Origin: Nigrospora sphaerica
Taxonomy: Eukaryota; Ascomycota; Sordariomycetes; Amphisphaeriales; Apiosporaceae
NCBI GenBank assembly: GCA_018287875.1
Contig: JAGVVL010000027.1
Location: 1,116,001 to 1,180,000 of the forward strand
Direction: 5' to 3'
Length of the DNA stretch: 64,000 nt
Shown: positions 20,001-31,916 of the stretch, piece after piece
Numbering within the stretch: the stretch's first letter is position 1
How the letters are laid out: the number at the start of each line of letters is the position of its first letter
Notes under the pieces: model-generated
Database searches by the model: none
Told to the model about the DNA's origin: nothing
The model's input: the letters and a program-made list of their open reading frames with translations, nothing else
Translations under genes and position numbers: made by a program

Positions 20001-22726
20001 GACTCTGTATTCTATGAGGGTGGCCCAAACATCACAGTGGACAGCGTTTTAGCTGATCACTTCGGCATTGCGCAATTTGGAAAGCGGACAGATCCTGGCT
20101 ATTTCCAGCTTCTTGGGCATTTGAGTAAATTGACCCAGGGAAATACACTTAGTGGTGCGTGCCGCGTTCTTTGTTACGATAGCTTAATACTCACAAAACT
20201 ACAGATCAGACTGAGACTAAAGAACAAAGAAGCCAAGGTAGGCCTGTGCTCGCTTTTTAACCAGACATATAATTTGCTAACTTGATGCGTCCAGAGATCC
20301 TAGATATGCTCTACTTCGAATCCATATTTGAGAGAGCAGCGCAAATAAGAATTGAGGACGAGGATCGACAGGATTGTGCTCAGATTCTAGCCCAGAAGAG
20401 CAGCGAGGAGCTTGAGTCACCGTTTTATAAGTGGCTTGAGTCTGATGACCCCTTGTGTTGGGTGAGTGGAAAAGAGGGAACGGCTGGGTCGACACTGATG
20501 AAATATTCCTTCTATGACACGAAAACAAGGCGACGACTAGACCGGTGGGCGAGCGGGAAGTTACTGATGGCGAACGTCTTCCTCTTCGGAGACGGCTCCC
20601 AACTTCAGAGGGGCAATGAGGCTCTCCTCCGAACTATCTTGTTCCAAGTCCTGAACGACCGGAGAGACCTTATTCCCGCTGCGTTCCCAACCTTCTACTG
20701 GGGACCGTGGCCACCTCTGGTGCCGCTAAAAACAGTTATGAATCTCACACAAGCGGGGTATGCGCTTGTCTCCCGGCAGACCAGCCTTGTGATCTTCGTG
20801 GACGGCCTCGACGACTATCGATGCCATCACGCAAGCTGGTACGAGGCGTTTGCCTCCGAGTCAGAATCGGAGCATACGGGGGGCGAGGAAGACACTGAAA
20901 ATGATAGTGGCAGGAAAAGTGTGCCCTCAGACAGGAAGCGGTGGCTCATGGAGAGCCACCAGGATATCGCCACCCTAATGACTTCGCTGAGTGAGAACCC
21001 GCGGGTTAAGCTTTGTGTCTCCAGTCGTGAGCTTCCTGTCTTTGAAGCGGCCTTCGGCAATGGACCCCGGATACGCATGCATACGCAATCGGACAAGGCC
21101 ATTATCAGATACTGTGCAGCCCGCCTTGCTGAATCGGTACCGGGCATGAATCTCGGTGATCTATGTCTCGATGTGGCGACCAAAGCGAATGAAAACATTT
21201 TATGGGCACGACTGGCCATCGATGTGCTCCTGGAACAGTCCTTGAAGATGCTGCGGCTGACACTGGACCAACTACCCACCAAGCTCAGCGGTTGCAGGGG
21301 CCTTTACATGCACGTTCTCCAGAGGTTGCCGGTGGATCGCCAGCAAGATGCCGCTCGGATGTTCCAGCTCATGCATCGGGCACAGAAAATCCAGCCCCCC
21401 TCCGCGTTAACGCTGGCCCTGGCCCGTGATGGGTACCTGAACAAAAAGGGACAACTGCTTGTTGAGACGGACCGGACAGAGCTCACACCACTCGAAGAGA
21501 TGAAGGAAGGTTGCGAACATATCCTCCACCGCTTGCACGAATGCTGTCCTTCACTGTTCGTCTGTGAAGGTAAGCCTCTCGAGCCCAACCAGCGCATCCT
21601 CTTCGCGCATTTCACTGTCCGGCTCTTTGCTGCTCGAAAGGACGTCTGGAAGCAGCTACTTGGTGGTGCCCAGGGCTACATATGTCGCGACAGACCTATC
21701 GATACCGACCTGTCGCTTATGAGCGGGTGCATCCGACAAATACAGTATTATCGGCCAGGAGGTTTGAGGCCATTCTTGCAAGTGCATTCATTTAGCCGAG
21801 TGCAGATTGTGCCGGAAGCGTGGCTCACGATCGCCACGGCCCTACGTTACGCTGCTCGCATCGATTCAGAGCTGCGCCCCGATGATGCGTTGCGTCGGTC
21901 TCATTTCCTAAGTCTCCTGGACCATCTCGACTCCTTCTGTCAGTGGGCCTGGGTTGATTCATTGCAGCACTATCGACCAGTATTCCAGGATACCGACTGG
22001 TTCGTATCGCAAATTCCCACACTTCGCAACAAGCACTGGTCAGGGTTCGAGCCAATGGAGACCGGGAAGCCGCCCAAGCGCAAAAATTTCCTTAGCTTGG
22101 CTATCCAGGCCAATCTGGTAACTTACGTCGCAGCCTCGGCCGAGCGCCTCAAGAACAGCGGCGACAACAACCTGAGCAAGACTTTCGGGCGGCTGCTCGA
22201 GGTGGCCGTTTCGACGGCCACGGAAATTGGCGATCCCGCGTGCCGGACCCTGGCGAGCGACTACCGCGGATTTCACTCGGATATGCCGTACGCGGCCCTG
22301 GCAGAGACGGTGCTGCGGGCGGGACGTAATCATATCGACCTGCGAGCGGGGAGGTCGGCCGGTGTCCCCAACAAGATCTGGATGCGGGCCTTGCAGACAC
22401 GCCATCGCTGGTTTTTGCCGCAACACCACGGTCGACAGACGAGCGTGTCGCGGCTTTTGACTGAAGCTAGCCCTGCTGCTCTCGCGTGCAACCAGGAACG
22501 CTGGATCGCGGCGATCCGTTCGTTACTAGCGGCCGGTGCAGATCCGTATGCTGCCATACCGGTAGCGGATCGCACCAAGGTGAAGAGAAGTGGCGCAGGG
22601 GTTGACGAAGGGTCAGAAACGAGGAATGCGGCTGATATAATTCGAGAGACATTAGTGGCTGAGCCGCGCTTCGCCAAAGATCTCGACGAGATCGAGATAC
22701 TCATTGGGCAATTCAGGGGAGAGTAA
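17061..22726 (+). CDS. Alpha/beta hydrolase-NACHT-like NLR with degenerate active sites (NLR3)
   Basis: Model: exons 17061-17426, 19435-19917, 19989-20154, 20205-20237 and 20295-22726, about 1,159 aa. A DUF676/PGAP1-like hydrolase domain (about 90-280) begins IVLVHGLNGH. Its nucleophile elbow reads GHGHGG (about 169) instead of GHSLGG, so the catalytic serine is missing. The NTPase P-loop reads SGKEGTAGST (about 407) instead of GKPGSGKST, so the Walker lysine is missing. Walker B is VIFVDGLDDY (about 518). The C-terminal half follows the fungal Nephrocystin-like NTPase/DUF7791 pattern (VKLCVSSREL). No repeat ligand-binding domain is seen. The first intron (17427-19434) contains transposon B; without it the intron would be 79 nt. 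The first splice pair is uncertain, because the codons 17427-17435 (V-I-S) would also fit the family. It could be a pseudoenzyme NLR or an early pseudogene. Confidence 0.75.
17472..19398 (-). mobile_element. Pogo/Fot1-type DNA transposon B, 1,927 bp, in NLR3 intron 1
   Basis: The ends are 44-bp inverted repeats beginning AGTTGGACTACCACCACTTG, flanked by TA on both sides (17470-17471 and 19399-19400). It is almost identical to element C (45299-47225), the same length, and in the opposite orientation. It carries a broken minus-strand transposase. Removing the element and one TA joins a 79-nt intron of NLR3. Confidence 0.93.
17700..19313 (-). pseudogene. Broken Pogo-type transposase (element B)
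   Basis: Read on the minus strand from 19313 it has an HTH_Psq/CENP-B-type DNA-binding N-terminus, then the DDE core with YNADEIG, LIIDSHNSHI and LQPLDVG, then a basic, coiled C-terminus. It is interrupted by stops at about 18858, 18018, 17970 and 17700. Comparison with element C shows three of these arose as CAA to TAA. The stop after E-E-F-F (18858) is shared with copy C. Another difference from C is DSH for DGH at the second catalytic aspartate. No full transposase can be made. Confidence 0.88.
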
Positions 22727-23857
22727 AAAGCCGCCTAACATAGTGCTGAAGATCCTTTTCCATTAATTATCCAATGCTATCGTAATGGTGCTGAGAATCA
22801 TATCTTTGTAAGAGGCGTTGAGAGGCAGAGGCGATCAAAAACATGACAGAATCCGAATACGTTCACTTGTACTCTTCCTTCAATCTCAAACCTTCTTACC
22901 TTCTTCCCAGCCGCGCCCTCGTTTTTAGGGCGGCGAATTGTCTTTGCTTTTGTAGCACTAGATGGAGCGTGAGAAATGAAGGTTTCAAGCTTTCCCTTAC
23001 CGGAAACTAAAACAGGAAGTAACTGGCGTGGCAGATATACACAGTAGCCTGTGGGTCCCCCTCGGGGCTCCGGTAGGTCCTCACGTGACCTGACGGATGA
23101 CAGGAGATGACATAACCTGGGAATAGCCCCATGTGCGACAGAATGGTTTACTAGAGGACGGCGATCCCGACCGCATGGTGTCAGAGGATTTACTAGAAGA
23201 GGCGGACGAGATGATGAGCGACGGGTCATCAGGGTCTAGTTCATAATGTTATACGTAGCGTAAAAGAAAGGGATGTAGTGCAAAAGTACTTTGTTTTTAA
23301 AATAAATGCTAAGGCAATAAACCCGGGTAATATGAGATGTGTAGTAATCTTGTAAGTCTGAGTTTGCCCGCTGGCTCAGCGTGGCCCAGGTCGTGCGTCC
23401 GCCTCCTGGTGAGCGCAAATTTTAAAACCTCGTCCCAAAGACGGCACCGACTCGCCGTTAGGCTAGCCCTTCATGTGTCGTGTTCCCTATTCCACGCTCG
23501 CTTATCGGGCAATCGACGAACCTCATGACGCCCCATGGCGGACTTGAGGGAAAATTCTAGCTGCCAGCTGACATTTGACCATGGAAAGAGGAGCTCGCGG
23601 TCTTAATCTCGGGAGATTTGTTTACCTGGCCTTCGGTAGCCTATGTATCAACAAGACGGGTGGGATGGGCTACGGTGGCGTTGTTGATACCCTGGAGAGT
23701 ATCTTCGCGGCGTTCACTGCGTCCGAGGAGCTCGGCATGCTACCACCTATGGTCGCGACTGAAGCACGCCCTTTGATGTAAGCATTATGAGTGCCTTCAT
23801 AGCTAGTATTTGATAAAGTGGCTGTGATATGATACCCGAGCTTCCACGCCTGGCTTG
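22727..23857. other. Intergenic region between NLR3 and a membrane protein gene
   Basis: Contains the 3' flanks of two convergent genes. Small open frames at 22798-23229 (minus) and 23575-23781 (plus) show no recognisable domain, so I do not call them genes. AT-rich around 23230-23340. Confidence 0.5.
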
Positions 23858-24740
23858 TCACTTCTCTCGTGTCCCTGCGAGGCTGATGCCATTTCTCCCG
23901 GTTTCCACTCTCACCTGCCTCTTTTTCTGACGCCGACAGCAACACCAAGTAATGCATCCCACGATTAATAAGAATACCAAGATCGGGAGGCCGACGACCA
24001 CAAACCAGAAGGCGCCTGTCTCCAATCTCCCCATATGCGATGCGCCGTCGTTGCAGCCGGACCTTTCCGAGCCAGAATCGACTGTGGCACCGGGTACCCA
24101 GGAGTCGAGTGCCCATGTGGTGCAGGGAAGTTGGGGCGGCTGCGGACTGAGAGTGGCGATGTCGGTCGTTTCCCAGGAGACGTGCCACGCATCGTGCACA
24201 CGCACCCCTTTTGGGAAAAGCGGCTGGCCGGTCGATGACCGGGTACTGGAAGGCGGCACGGGTGAGCTGGTCGCTGGCGCGACCCCAGCGATGTCCTGGA
24301 AACACGCTTCGCTCGATACGGGTCCGATAGAAAGGCCGGCGATCGACGAAAAGCTGAAGCCGCTGTGGTATTATGTCAGCCACTGGAATTAGGTGGTACG
24401 CGACGCTCTTTCATTTTAATACATACCTAGAGCAGCAGAATGCTGTTGTCACCGCTGTGGACGCGGCGACGGGTGTCGTCGGGCCAAGACCATATGCTGT
24501 CCATCCCCTGGGACAGACGGCTGGACTGAACTCGAAGGGGACTTCCTGATCCACTGCCGTCGGGCGACAAGACGCATCGGATGTGGCCGAGACAAGAAGC
24601 GTCACGGTGGTGGTCTCGAAGGCATTCCAATAGAAGCTGGTGACGAAGCTGGTTGTGTCGAATTGGCCCTCACAGCTTGACGGTGCAGTGAAGGGAGTGG
24701 TAAGCGCCTGCGGTGCCACCCTCGTTGCAGTCACCGACAT
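23858..24740 (-). CDS. Single-pass membrane protein with Cys-containing ectodomain
   Basis: Model (minus): 24740-24427 and 24362-23858, about 272 aa, with a 64-nt phase-2 intron (donor GTATGT). The splice joins CCS to SGFSF in frame. The N-terminal part is rich in Thr, Ser and Ala with SSCEGQF, CRPTA, VCPRGWTAY and a CC pair. One hydrophobic span, FWFVVVGLPILVFLLIVGCI (about 221-240), is followed at once by CCCRRQKKR, so the tail is cytoplasmic. There is no obvious cleaved signal peptide. The start at 24740 was chosen because relatives begin with a short Ser/Thr segment; 24806 is an in-frame alternative. Many ascomycetes have such proteins, and their function is unknown. Confidence 0.7.
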
Positions 24741-25572
24741 GTTGATCAAATGCTCTTCGATCTCGAGCCGGGACCCGATTTCACCAGCAGAAGGAGGACA
24801 AACCAAGATATTGTCTTCGGTGCGACTTGTGGGGATGGACGGGCAATGGGCGGAAATGTGGTGTCGACTTGAGCAGGCGGGGAGGGAGAAATAGCGCGAC
24901 GCATGTCAGCCGTATCGCGTGGCTAAAAGGACATGCCCATCGCCGAGATTGTCTTGGCAACGTGGCTGCCTGGACCAATTGGAGCCAAGCGAAGCCAAGA
25001 TGGGAAGCAGCGCCGAGGCTATCAATGTAAGGGACCTCCTCCACTTACTCCCCAGACCGTCCTCTTCTCCGGCACACGCCCGTTGGAGTTTATCCAACCG
25101 ATTGGGTTGCATTTGGACCCATCGAGTCCCCTAAAATACCCCGGGGTCTTCCCAAGATGGGCCGACAACTTGATGACATGCAGCCCAGATGAGTCTCACC
25201 TATCTCACTGTCGGTTGCACGTGCCCCGGTGCTGAAGGCTGATAGGCTATCACCTGGGCGTACAGTAGCGACTAATGTCTATCTTTAGCGACGGGGCGTA
25301 ATTCCTTCCGGGCAGTATACAGAACCGTTATAGTGGACAAATTGCAAGCCCGATTAGGTAGGTCCTCTTGGTTCGAGGCCCCCTTCACGACCTCGAGGCT
25401 CCGTGAGTCGTTGGGATGAACACTCCAGCAGTCATCTACAGATTCTGCATTATGCGCCCATAGAATAGACACAGCCATATATATAGCCCTAAGTTTCCTT
25501 GGTATAGATGGCAGCAATAGTCGCTCCACCACCAGTAACTACACGCTACTTTTCCCTCCCTGGCCAGCCACC
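24741..25572. other. Divergent intergenic region
   Basis: Separates the membrane protein (minus) from the GH55-PLC gene (plus), so promoters of both should lie here. Nothing coding was recognised. The bases just before 25573 (GCCACCATGTGG) are a strong eukaryotic start context for the downstream gene. Confidence 0.5.
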
Positions 25573-28500
25573 ATGTGGCTTCCAACCAACACCCTCGCTC
25601 TATGGGCGTTGTGCTTCTCTTGCTCTTTGGCGGCTTTTCCAGATCCCCACAAACTTACTCAGCCCGCCATCTCCTTGGATAGTACTGCAGCCGGCGATAT
25701 CGGAGCCGCACGGCAGATCGTCAAGGATGCAATTGCTAATATGACTTTGCTCAACAAGGCCCGGCTTGCGAACCCCTCCCGCAACAACTTCAAACTAAAG
25801 CCCGGAACTAGAGTGTCAAAGCGTGAAGAGAGCACAGCTCCGCCGTTGCTCGAAATTACGGACCAAATTGCCCAGGCCGCTGCTCTAGTCGCTGAGTTGG
25901 ACGATGGTGCCTCGTCGAACTCCACTGCCAGTGCAGCCCTTCTCCGGAAGCGGGCTGGAGCTTTCTGGATGGAAAGCATTGCGCGAAAAGGGACGGTACC
26001 GTGGGGCAAGGATAACTCATACAAAGTACGTCTTACCGACTCCGAGAGTATTCGAGACGATCACTGACATGTTGTGACGCAGGTGTTCCGGAACGTCGTC
26101 ACGGACTACGGTGCGGACCCAACAGGCAAGAGGGTGAGTACTATTAACTAGGAACCAAATTGCGACCGCTCGGCTGATGTAAAGCTTACTGAGAGCTGTG
26201 ACAGGATTCGACCAAAGCAATCCAGAAAGCCATCGATGACGGGAAACGTTGCGGCGCCAACTGCAACGGTTCGACTACCAAGAACGCCATTGTGTACTTC
26301 CCGCCTGGAGAGTATCTTGTGTCCAGCTCCATCAGCGTTTACTTCGGCACTCAGATTATTGGAGACGCCAACAATTGGCCCACCATCCGGGCGGCGTCCA
26401 GCTTCATCGGTCTTGGTGTTTTGTCCACCGATGTGTACGTCGAGCAGGGCGGTAATGGGCCTGACGGGAACGCGCTGGAATGGTACATCAACACCGCCCG
26501 ATTTTACGGTCAGATCCGCAACCTCAAGGTCGACATCCGTGTCACCGACCCAGGGGCCTATGTTTGTGCGTTTCATTACCAGGTTGCGCAGGCGACGACG
26601 ATCGAGAACATTGAGATCATTGCCAACTCTGCAACGGTATGTGTGCAAGCCATCTCTATACCTCTCGTGCATACCGCGTCCCCCCCTCGTGGCAGAGTAC
26701 TAACTTGCTCTTCCCAAGACCCAGCAGGGTATCTATGCCGAGAATGGCAGCGGAGGTGTCATGTCCGACATCACTTTCACGGGAGGCAACTTTGGCATCT
26801 GTGAGTTGGGCACGTATACCCGGCAGCCCGTGGTCCCAAACTAAAGCTCCATCTAGATGGTGGAAGTCAACAGTTCAGCGCTGCTCGCATGACTTTCAAC
26901 GGTTGCAACACGGCCGTCCAGGTCATCTGGGACTGGGGCTGGGTATGGAAGAGCATTACCATCAACAATGCCAAGGTCGGCTTCCGTCTGTACAACGACG
27001 CAGGCGGTCAGATACCCGGCTCCGTCACCATTGTGGACTCCACCTTTTCCAACATTCAAGACTACGCCATCGAGATGGCCGTGCCGGTCGATGTGCGGGA
27101 TTCGGGCTTCACCGGCTTGATCCTGGATAACGTTAACCTTGGTGGCAGTATTAAAGATCACTGGAGCTCGAAGAAGATTCTTTCCTCGGGCTACTACAAG
27201 AACGTGAGTATGACCATTTAGTTGGCACCAAGGTACCGTCGTCGCTGATTCGAAAAGATAGTACGTCATGGGTTCCACGTACGTGAACGACAAGCGGTCG
27301 TGGACCAACGGGCCGATGGACTACAAGCGCGAGTCTACCCTCCTTGGGCCCTCAATTTCAGGTCTCCAAGTCGCCCCCTACTTTGAACGCAAGAGGAACC
27401 AATATGCGGATAAGTCAGCCTCGGATTTTGTGCATGTGAAAGACCTCGGCGCCAAGGGCGATGGCACCACGGACGACACCACGGCGCTGCAGAATGCCTT
27501 CAACAAATACGGCGACGGCAGCAAAATTGTATTTGTCGATGCCGGGACGTACATCATCACTGGAACCGTGACAATCCCAAAGAACACCAAGATTGTGGGT
27601 GAGACATGGTCCCAGTTTGCTGCCAATGGCCGGCGATTTTCTGATGCCAGCAACCCCGTTCCCATGCTCAGAGTGGGCGAGGAGGGCGACATTGGCACGG
27701 TAGAGATGCAAGACCTGATCCTGACGAGTAAGGGACCGACGCCTGGGGTTGTCCTAATGGAATGGAATGTTCAGGCCTCGAGTGCCGGAGCGGCCGCCCT
27801 GTGGGATGTCCACGCGCGCCTCGGAGGTGCCACTGGGACTGAGCTGACGCCTGCGGAGTGCCCCCCGATCACCACAGGCACCAACCCCTCCCAATGCCAG
27901 GTCGCGAGCATGCTACTCCACGTTACCGAGAAAGCGTCGGGGTACTTCGAAAACATGTGGCTGTGGGTGGGAGATCATATGATCGACGATCCGCTACTCG
28001 GCGACCCCATGAACAACATGGAACAGATTTCCGTCTACAGTGCGCGCGGCGCCCTCATCGAGAGTCGCAAAGCAACCTGGCTTTACGGAACCGCCTCAGA
28101 ACACAGCGTTTACTACCAGTACAACTTCAACGGGGCACAGAACATCTTTACCACCATGCTCCAGACAGAGTCCCCATATTACCAGCCCACCCCCAAGCCG
28201 CCAACACCTTTCCAAAACGTTGTCGGAAAATTTCCCAACGATCCTGACTACTCGTGCCGGGGCAACGATGCCGATGGTTGCGACGAGTCTTGGGCGGTTA
28301 TGATGAAGAACTCGCAGAACATCCACGTTGCTGCCGCTGGGACCTACTCCTGGTTCAGCACCTACTCACAGGACTGCATCGATAAGCACGCCTGCCAAAA
28401 GGCCCTTTGGCTACTGGAAGACAACTACGAAAACAACCGACTCCAGAACATCATCGCCATCGGGGCCAAGAAGATTATTGTGTCACGGGTTGCGACAGAC

Positions 28501-30369
28501 ATTTCATCCGAAGCGAATCTGGCCGTGACCAGCCACCCGTCCTGGGCACACATCTCCGTATACGATGTCCCATCGACGGGCCCGGCGCCCCTTCCCGAGG
28601 ATGGCTGTTCCCAGGAAGATTGGCTGTACAGTAGCGAGGCCATGGACCCGGGCGACATCGAGATCTGGTCCAACGACGGCACTCACCTGGACCACGCCGA
28701 AGACACCGAAGGACAGCAGTACGTGACGATAGTGAACCTAACGCCGTACAAGATGATCTACACGGGAGGGCCCACTCCGTACCAGTTCTCACGTTGGGAC
28801 TTTGGCGACATCCCGTCGGGTAAGGCACGCAAAAATGAAGCCACCTACGACACGGGTTTGAATGTCGGCAGTTTCGTGGATACTAACGGCTACGCCAACT
28901 ACAAGCTCGAGGGCACGGGTAAGACGTTCACGGTTCACGTCACTACGCACATACCCGACGATTACGAGCGACGTGTGGTCTTTGACCTTGGCGGCATGGA
29001 GCTGGGCTGGCGTGAACTGGGCTTCCCCGGAGAGCGCACCAGTGTAGCCCTTATCATTAGCGGCAGCGATGACTACGGCTATGTCACGTCGCTGCAGCTT
29101 AACAAGGCGAACTGGATGTCGGCCATGTACGACGTCATCAAAGACCGCCAGCTCCGACACGTCGTAGTGCCAGGCTCGCACGATGCCGGCATGAGCCGCA
29201 TCTCGGTGAATTCGGGCTGGAACGGGCTGGGGACCTCGAGCAACACGGCGACGCAGAGCTTGGATCACTACAACCAGCTACGCGTGGGAACGCGGTACTT
29301 TGACATGCGCATCGTGAGCGTCAACATGTGCAGTTTCTGGGCGGCCCACGTCAACGAGGAGGTCACAGCCGCCCCGGTAGGCGCGACGGGGGAGTCGCTG
29401 GACGACCTGATCAAGGGCCTCAACCGCTTCACCACCGACTACCCGGGCGAAGTTATTGTCTGGTCAATCAGGTCCATGGTGGATCTAGACAACGGGAAAC
29501 TATCGAGTGAGAATCAGCGATTCTGGGACGCCAAGAAACTTGACGAGTTCTACACCAAGCTCGAGGGGATCAACAACCGATGCATCGGCCTCAGTGGCTC
29601 CACCACATTCGATCAGCAGCCCATGAAGAATTTCATGGACGGCAAGAAGGGCTGCGTCCTGCTCCTCTCCAACGGGCGCCTGGCTAGCGGTCTGACCCAG
29701 GGCAGGACCTCGTCAGGAATATACCCCCAGGGGAGGTACCTACAGCGCGACGACTACTGGGCCGAGGAGCAGCACACGCAGCAGAACGCTGACAAGCAGA
29801 TTACGCGGATGCGAGGCCACAGCCGCGACAACGGTGCGCCCTCGAGCACAACAGCGGACAACTACTTCATCATGCAGTGGCAATGTACACCCTCGGCGCT
29901 CGACGTCAGCCTGCCGCCGCCGACGCTACAGCTCATCGCCAACCAGGAGACCAACCCTGCCCTGTACCACTACGGCTTAAACAGCATGTCACCCACTGCG
30001 TTCCCAACGGTGATGCTGCACGACGCTGTCGGCCTTTTCCACGTCAGTGACCTAAGCGAGGCCGCATACAACCCCATGATGCAGACACTGGCCATCGGCC
30101 TGAACCTGTACATGGTTAGCCAAAACTGCAAGGTGAGCAACACACGACACCCGCTTCGGCCTCCGACACAGCAGCGCAGGGGCGCTGGTGGCGGCTTCGA
30201 GGCCTTCCGCGGTGTTGTGTTTGCGAACGGTACGGTTCTCCCCGAGGCGCCGCCGCAGTTCTGCAGGACCTGCACGTATAACGATACTGCAAGCGTGGAC
30301 CACCCAATGAAGCAGAATGTTACGGGACGAGGCTGGAGAACAGGGTTTTACGAGCTGCCTACCAACTGA
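25573..30369 (+). CDS. Secreted GH55 beta-1,3-glucanase fused to a PI-PLC-like protein
   Basis: Model: exons 25573-26025, 26083-26133, 26205-26636, 26719-26800, 26857-27203 and 27262-30369, about 1,490 aa. A signal peptide (LALWALCFSCSLAAFP) starts the protein. Two pectate-lyase-3-type beta-helix halves follow: VVTDYGADPTG (about 156) and HVKDLGAKGDGTTDD (about 509). Together they form the GH55 glucanase fold to about 890. The same uninterrupted last exon then encodes the beta domain found in fungal PLC-like proteins (VTIVNLTPYK) and a PI-PLC X-like domain. This has GSHDAGM (about 1090), GTRYFDMR and FWAAHVNEE (about 1151), which place the two histidines expected in the active site. GH55 enzymes hydrolyse beta-1,3-glucan; the lipase-like half may act on GPI or phosphoinositide substrates, which is an inference. 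The exon 4 acceptor could also be 26725 or 26728. Confidence 0.88.
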
Positions 30370-31916
30370 CGTCGGCGTTCGCAGCGTCTGACTGCGTGAT
30401 CGAGGTTGGCCGCGAGGAGGGGGTTTACGTGGCCATCGATACCGCGCTGGCCTTCCCTAGTTCAATCCAATCACGCGGCAAAGGCAACTTCGTCACGGCC
30501 CAGGGGTACGTGCGTACGACGGCAGCCGTGTCGTGCCAAACTTGGATAACATTCCGCAACGCGATACGGCTGTCCTCGACGGCTCGGCTCACCACCTTTT
30601 TCTTTCTAGGCCCACAAGTCCAGCGCAAGGCCAACACACCACCATATTGATTGGCATACCACCGACAACCTTGGCCTACATTTTTTTGAGCGGCGAGAGG
30701 AAATGCTGGACCTCAACAAATCTCAGGTTTTGGAGGGAAACTTTGATGCGCGGAGACCGAACCAGGAGGCGGTCAAGACATGTTCACTTCTACACACGGC
30801 TTAGGGTGGGATGAATGGTTTTGACGTTGGCGAGCATACCGTATCAGGCCCTATATTTCTGTAGCCTGACTGATGTCTTCCTAAGCAATCAAAATTCCTA
30901 GAGAGGCCGCAACTTCGTTGTTAGTCTAGTCCTACTGCCGCACTACACATTGTAGTTCGCAATACAAAAAGACAGACTGCGCTTCTAATTAGCTTGAGAG
31001 ACAATGCGCTTTTCCCTTCCTTTAACACACTGTTACGTTTAGCTGCAGCACTTCACGCTCATTTTCGTGACCATTTTGAGCTTCTTTTGCTTTTCTACGT
31101 TGAGGACCATCCTGATCAACGGTTTCCTCACTTGATTGACCTTTGGGATTAACCTCACGACCGTGTCTTTCCACCAGGCTCCCTACAGTTTGGGGTGCGT
31201 TGGTTCCAATAGGTGTTAATAATAAAATAACGTCCAAAGCTTTATGTTCTGTTCTTCACGATCCTATAGCAGGACTTTCGTATTTTGATTTAAGAGGGAA
31301 ACGGGACTGGCAAGCCTGTAGGTCTTATGATATGTTGCCACTTATCATCCCTACTTCGCACCCCAGATCTGACATTCTTGGCGGCCTAGCTGACAGCATC
31401 CCCTGCCGCCCCCTCCCCCGAGATCGTTAATTATACAGGCAGGTGATCCTAGTGTGTTGGCCACAGGCGCTGGTAGTGGCCAACATGGTGCGGTTGTGCG
31501 TCCTGGCGTAAGCGCTAACCTGAGGTGCGACGGTTCCAATGCAACTTCGATCGGGCTGGGCGTCTCCGGTGTGTCCTGATGGACGCTGCCCCCCGATCAG
31601 GCGGCTATGGATGAGAGATAACGATATCGTGGCTCGGCCGCAATCCATTCTAGTGCTTACTCATCTTTGTGGTGCAGAAGTGGGGGCCACGATAGGGGCG
31701 AGGGGCCCTTTTGGAGGCGACGAGGGGGGGCATGTTGGGGGCGAGGGGCCGGCATTTAGACCGTCGTGGTACCGAAGCCTTATTGATCCTTCCAGCTTAT
31801 AAGCCCCTCTATCGGCGCCACGATCTAAGTCGCTAGTGCTCGCTCTCAACGCCGCAGCTCGCAGCCTTTTATTCTCCGGGCGACAGAAAAGACCCCGACC
31901 GCGCTGACACGCCGAA
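30370..31916. other. Intergenic region between two plus-strand genes
   Basis: No gene recognised. A G-rich plus-strand stretch lies at 31677-31752 with several GGGG runs and could form quadruplex structures. A hydrophilic frame at 31022-31237 (minus) has no recognisable domain. The last 100 bases are the leader of the membrane protein gene. Confidence 0.5.
31677..31752 (+). other. G-rich tract with repeated GGGG runs
   Basis: At least five runs of four or more G lie within 76 bases, spaced by a few bases. This fits a potential G-quadruplex. No function is shown. Confidence 0.4.

Noticed and set aside
23670..24383. 237-codon minus-strand frame overlapping the single-pass membrane protein
   Set aside because: The other frame (24362-23858) has the transmembrane span, basic stop-transfer sequence and a good splice junction.
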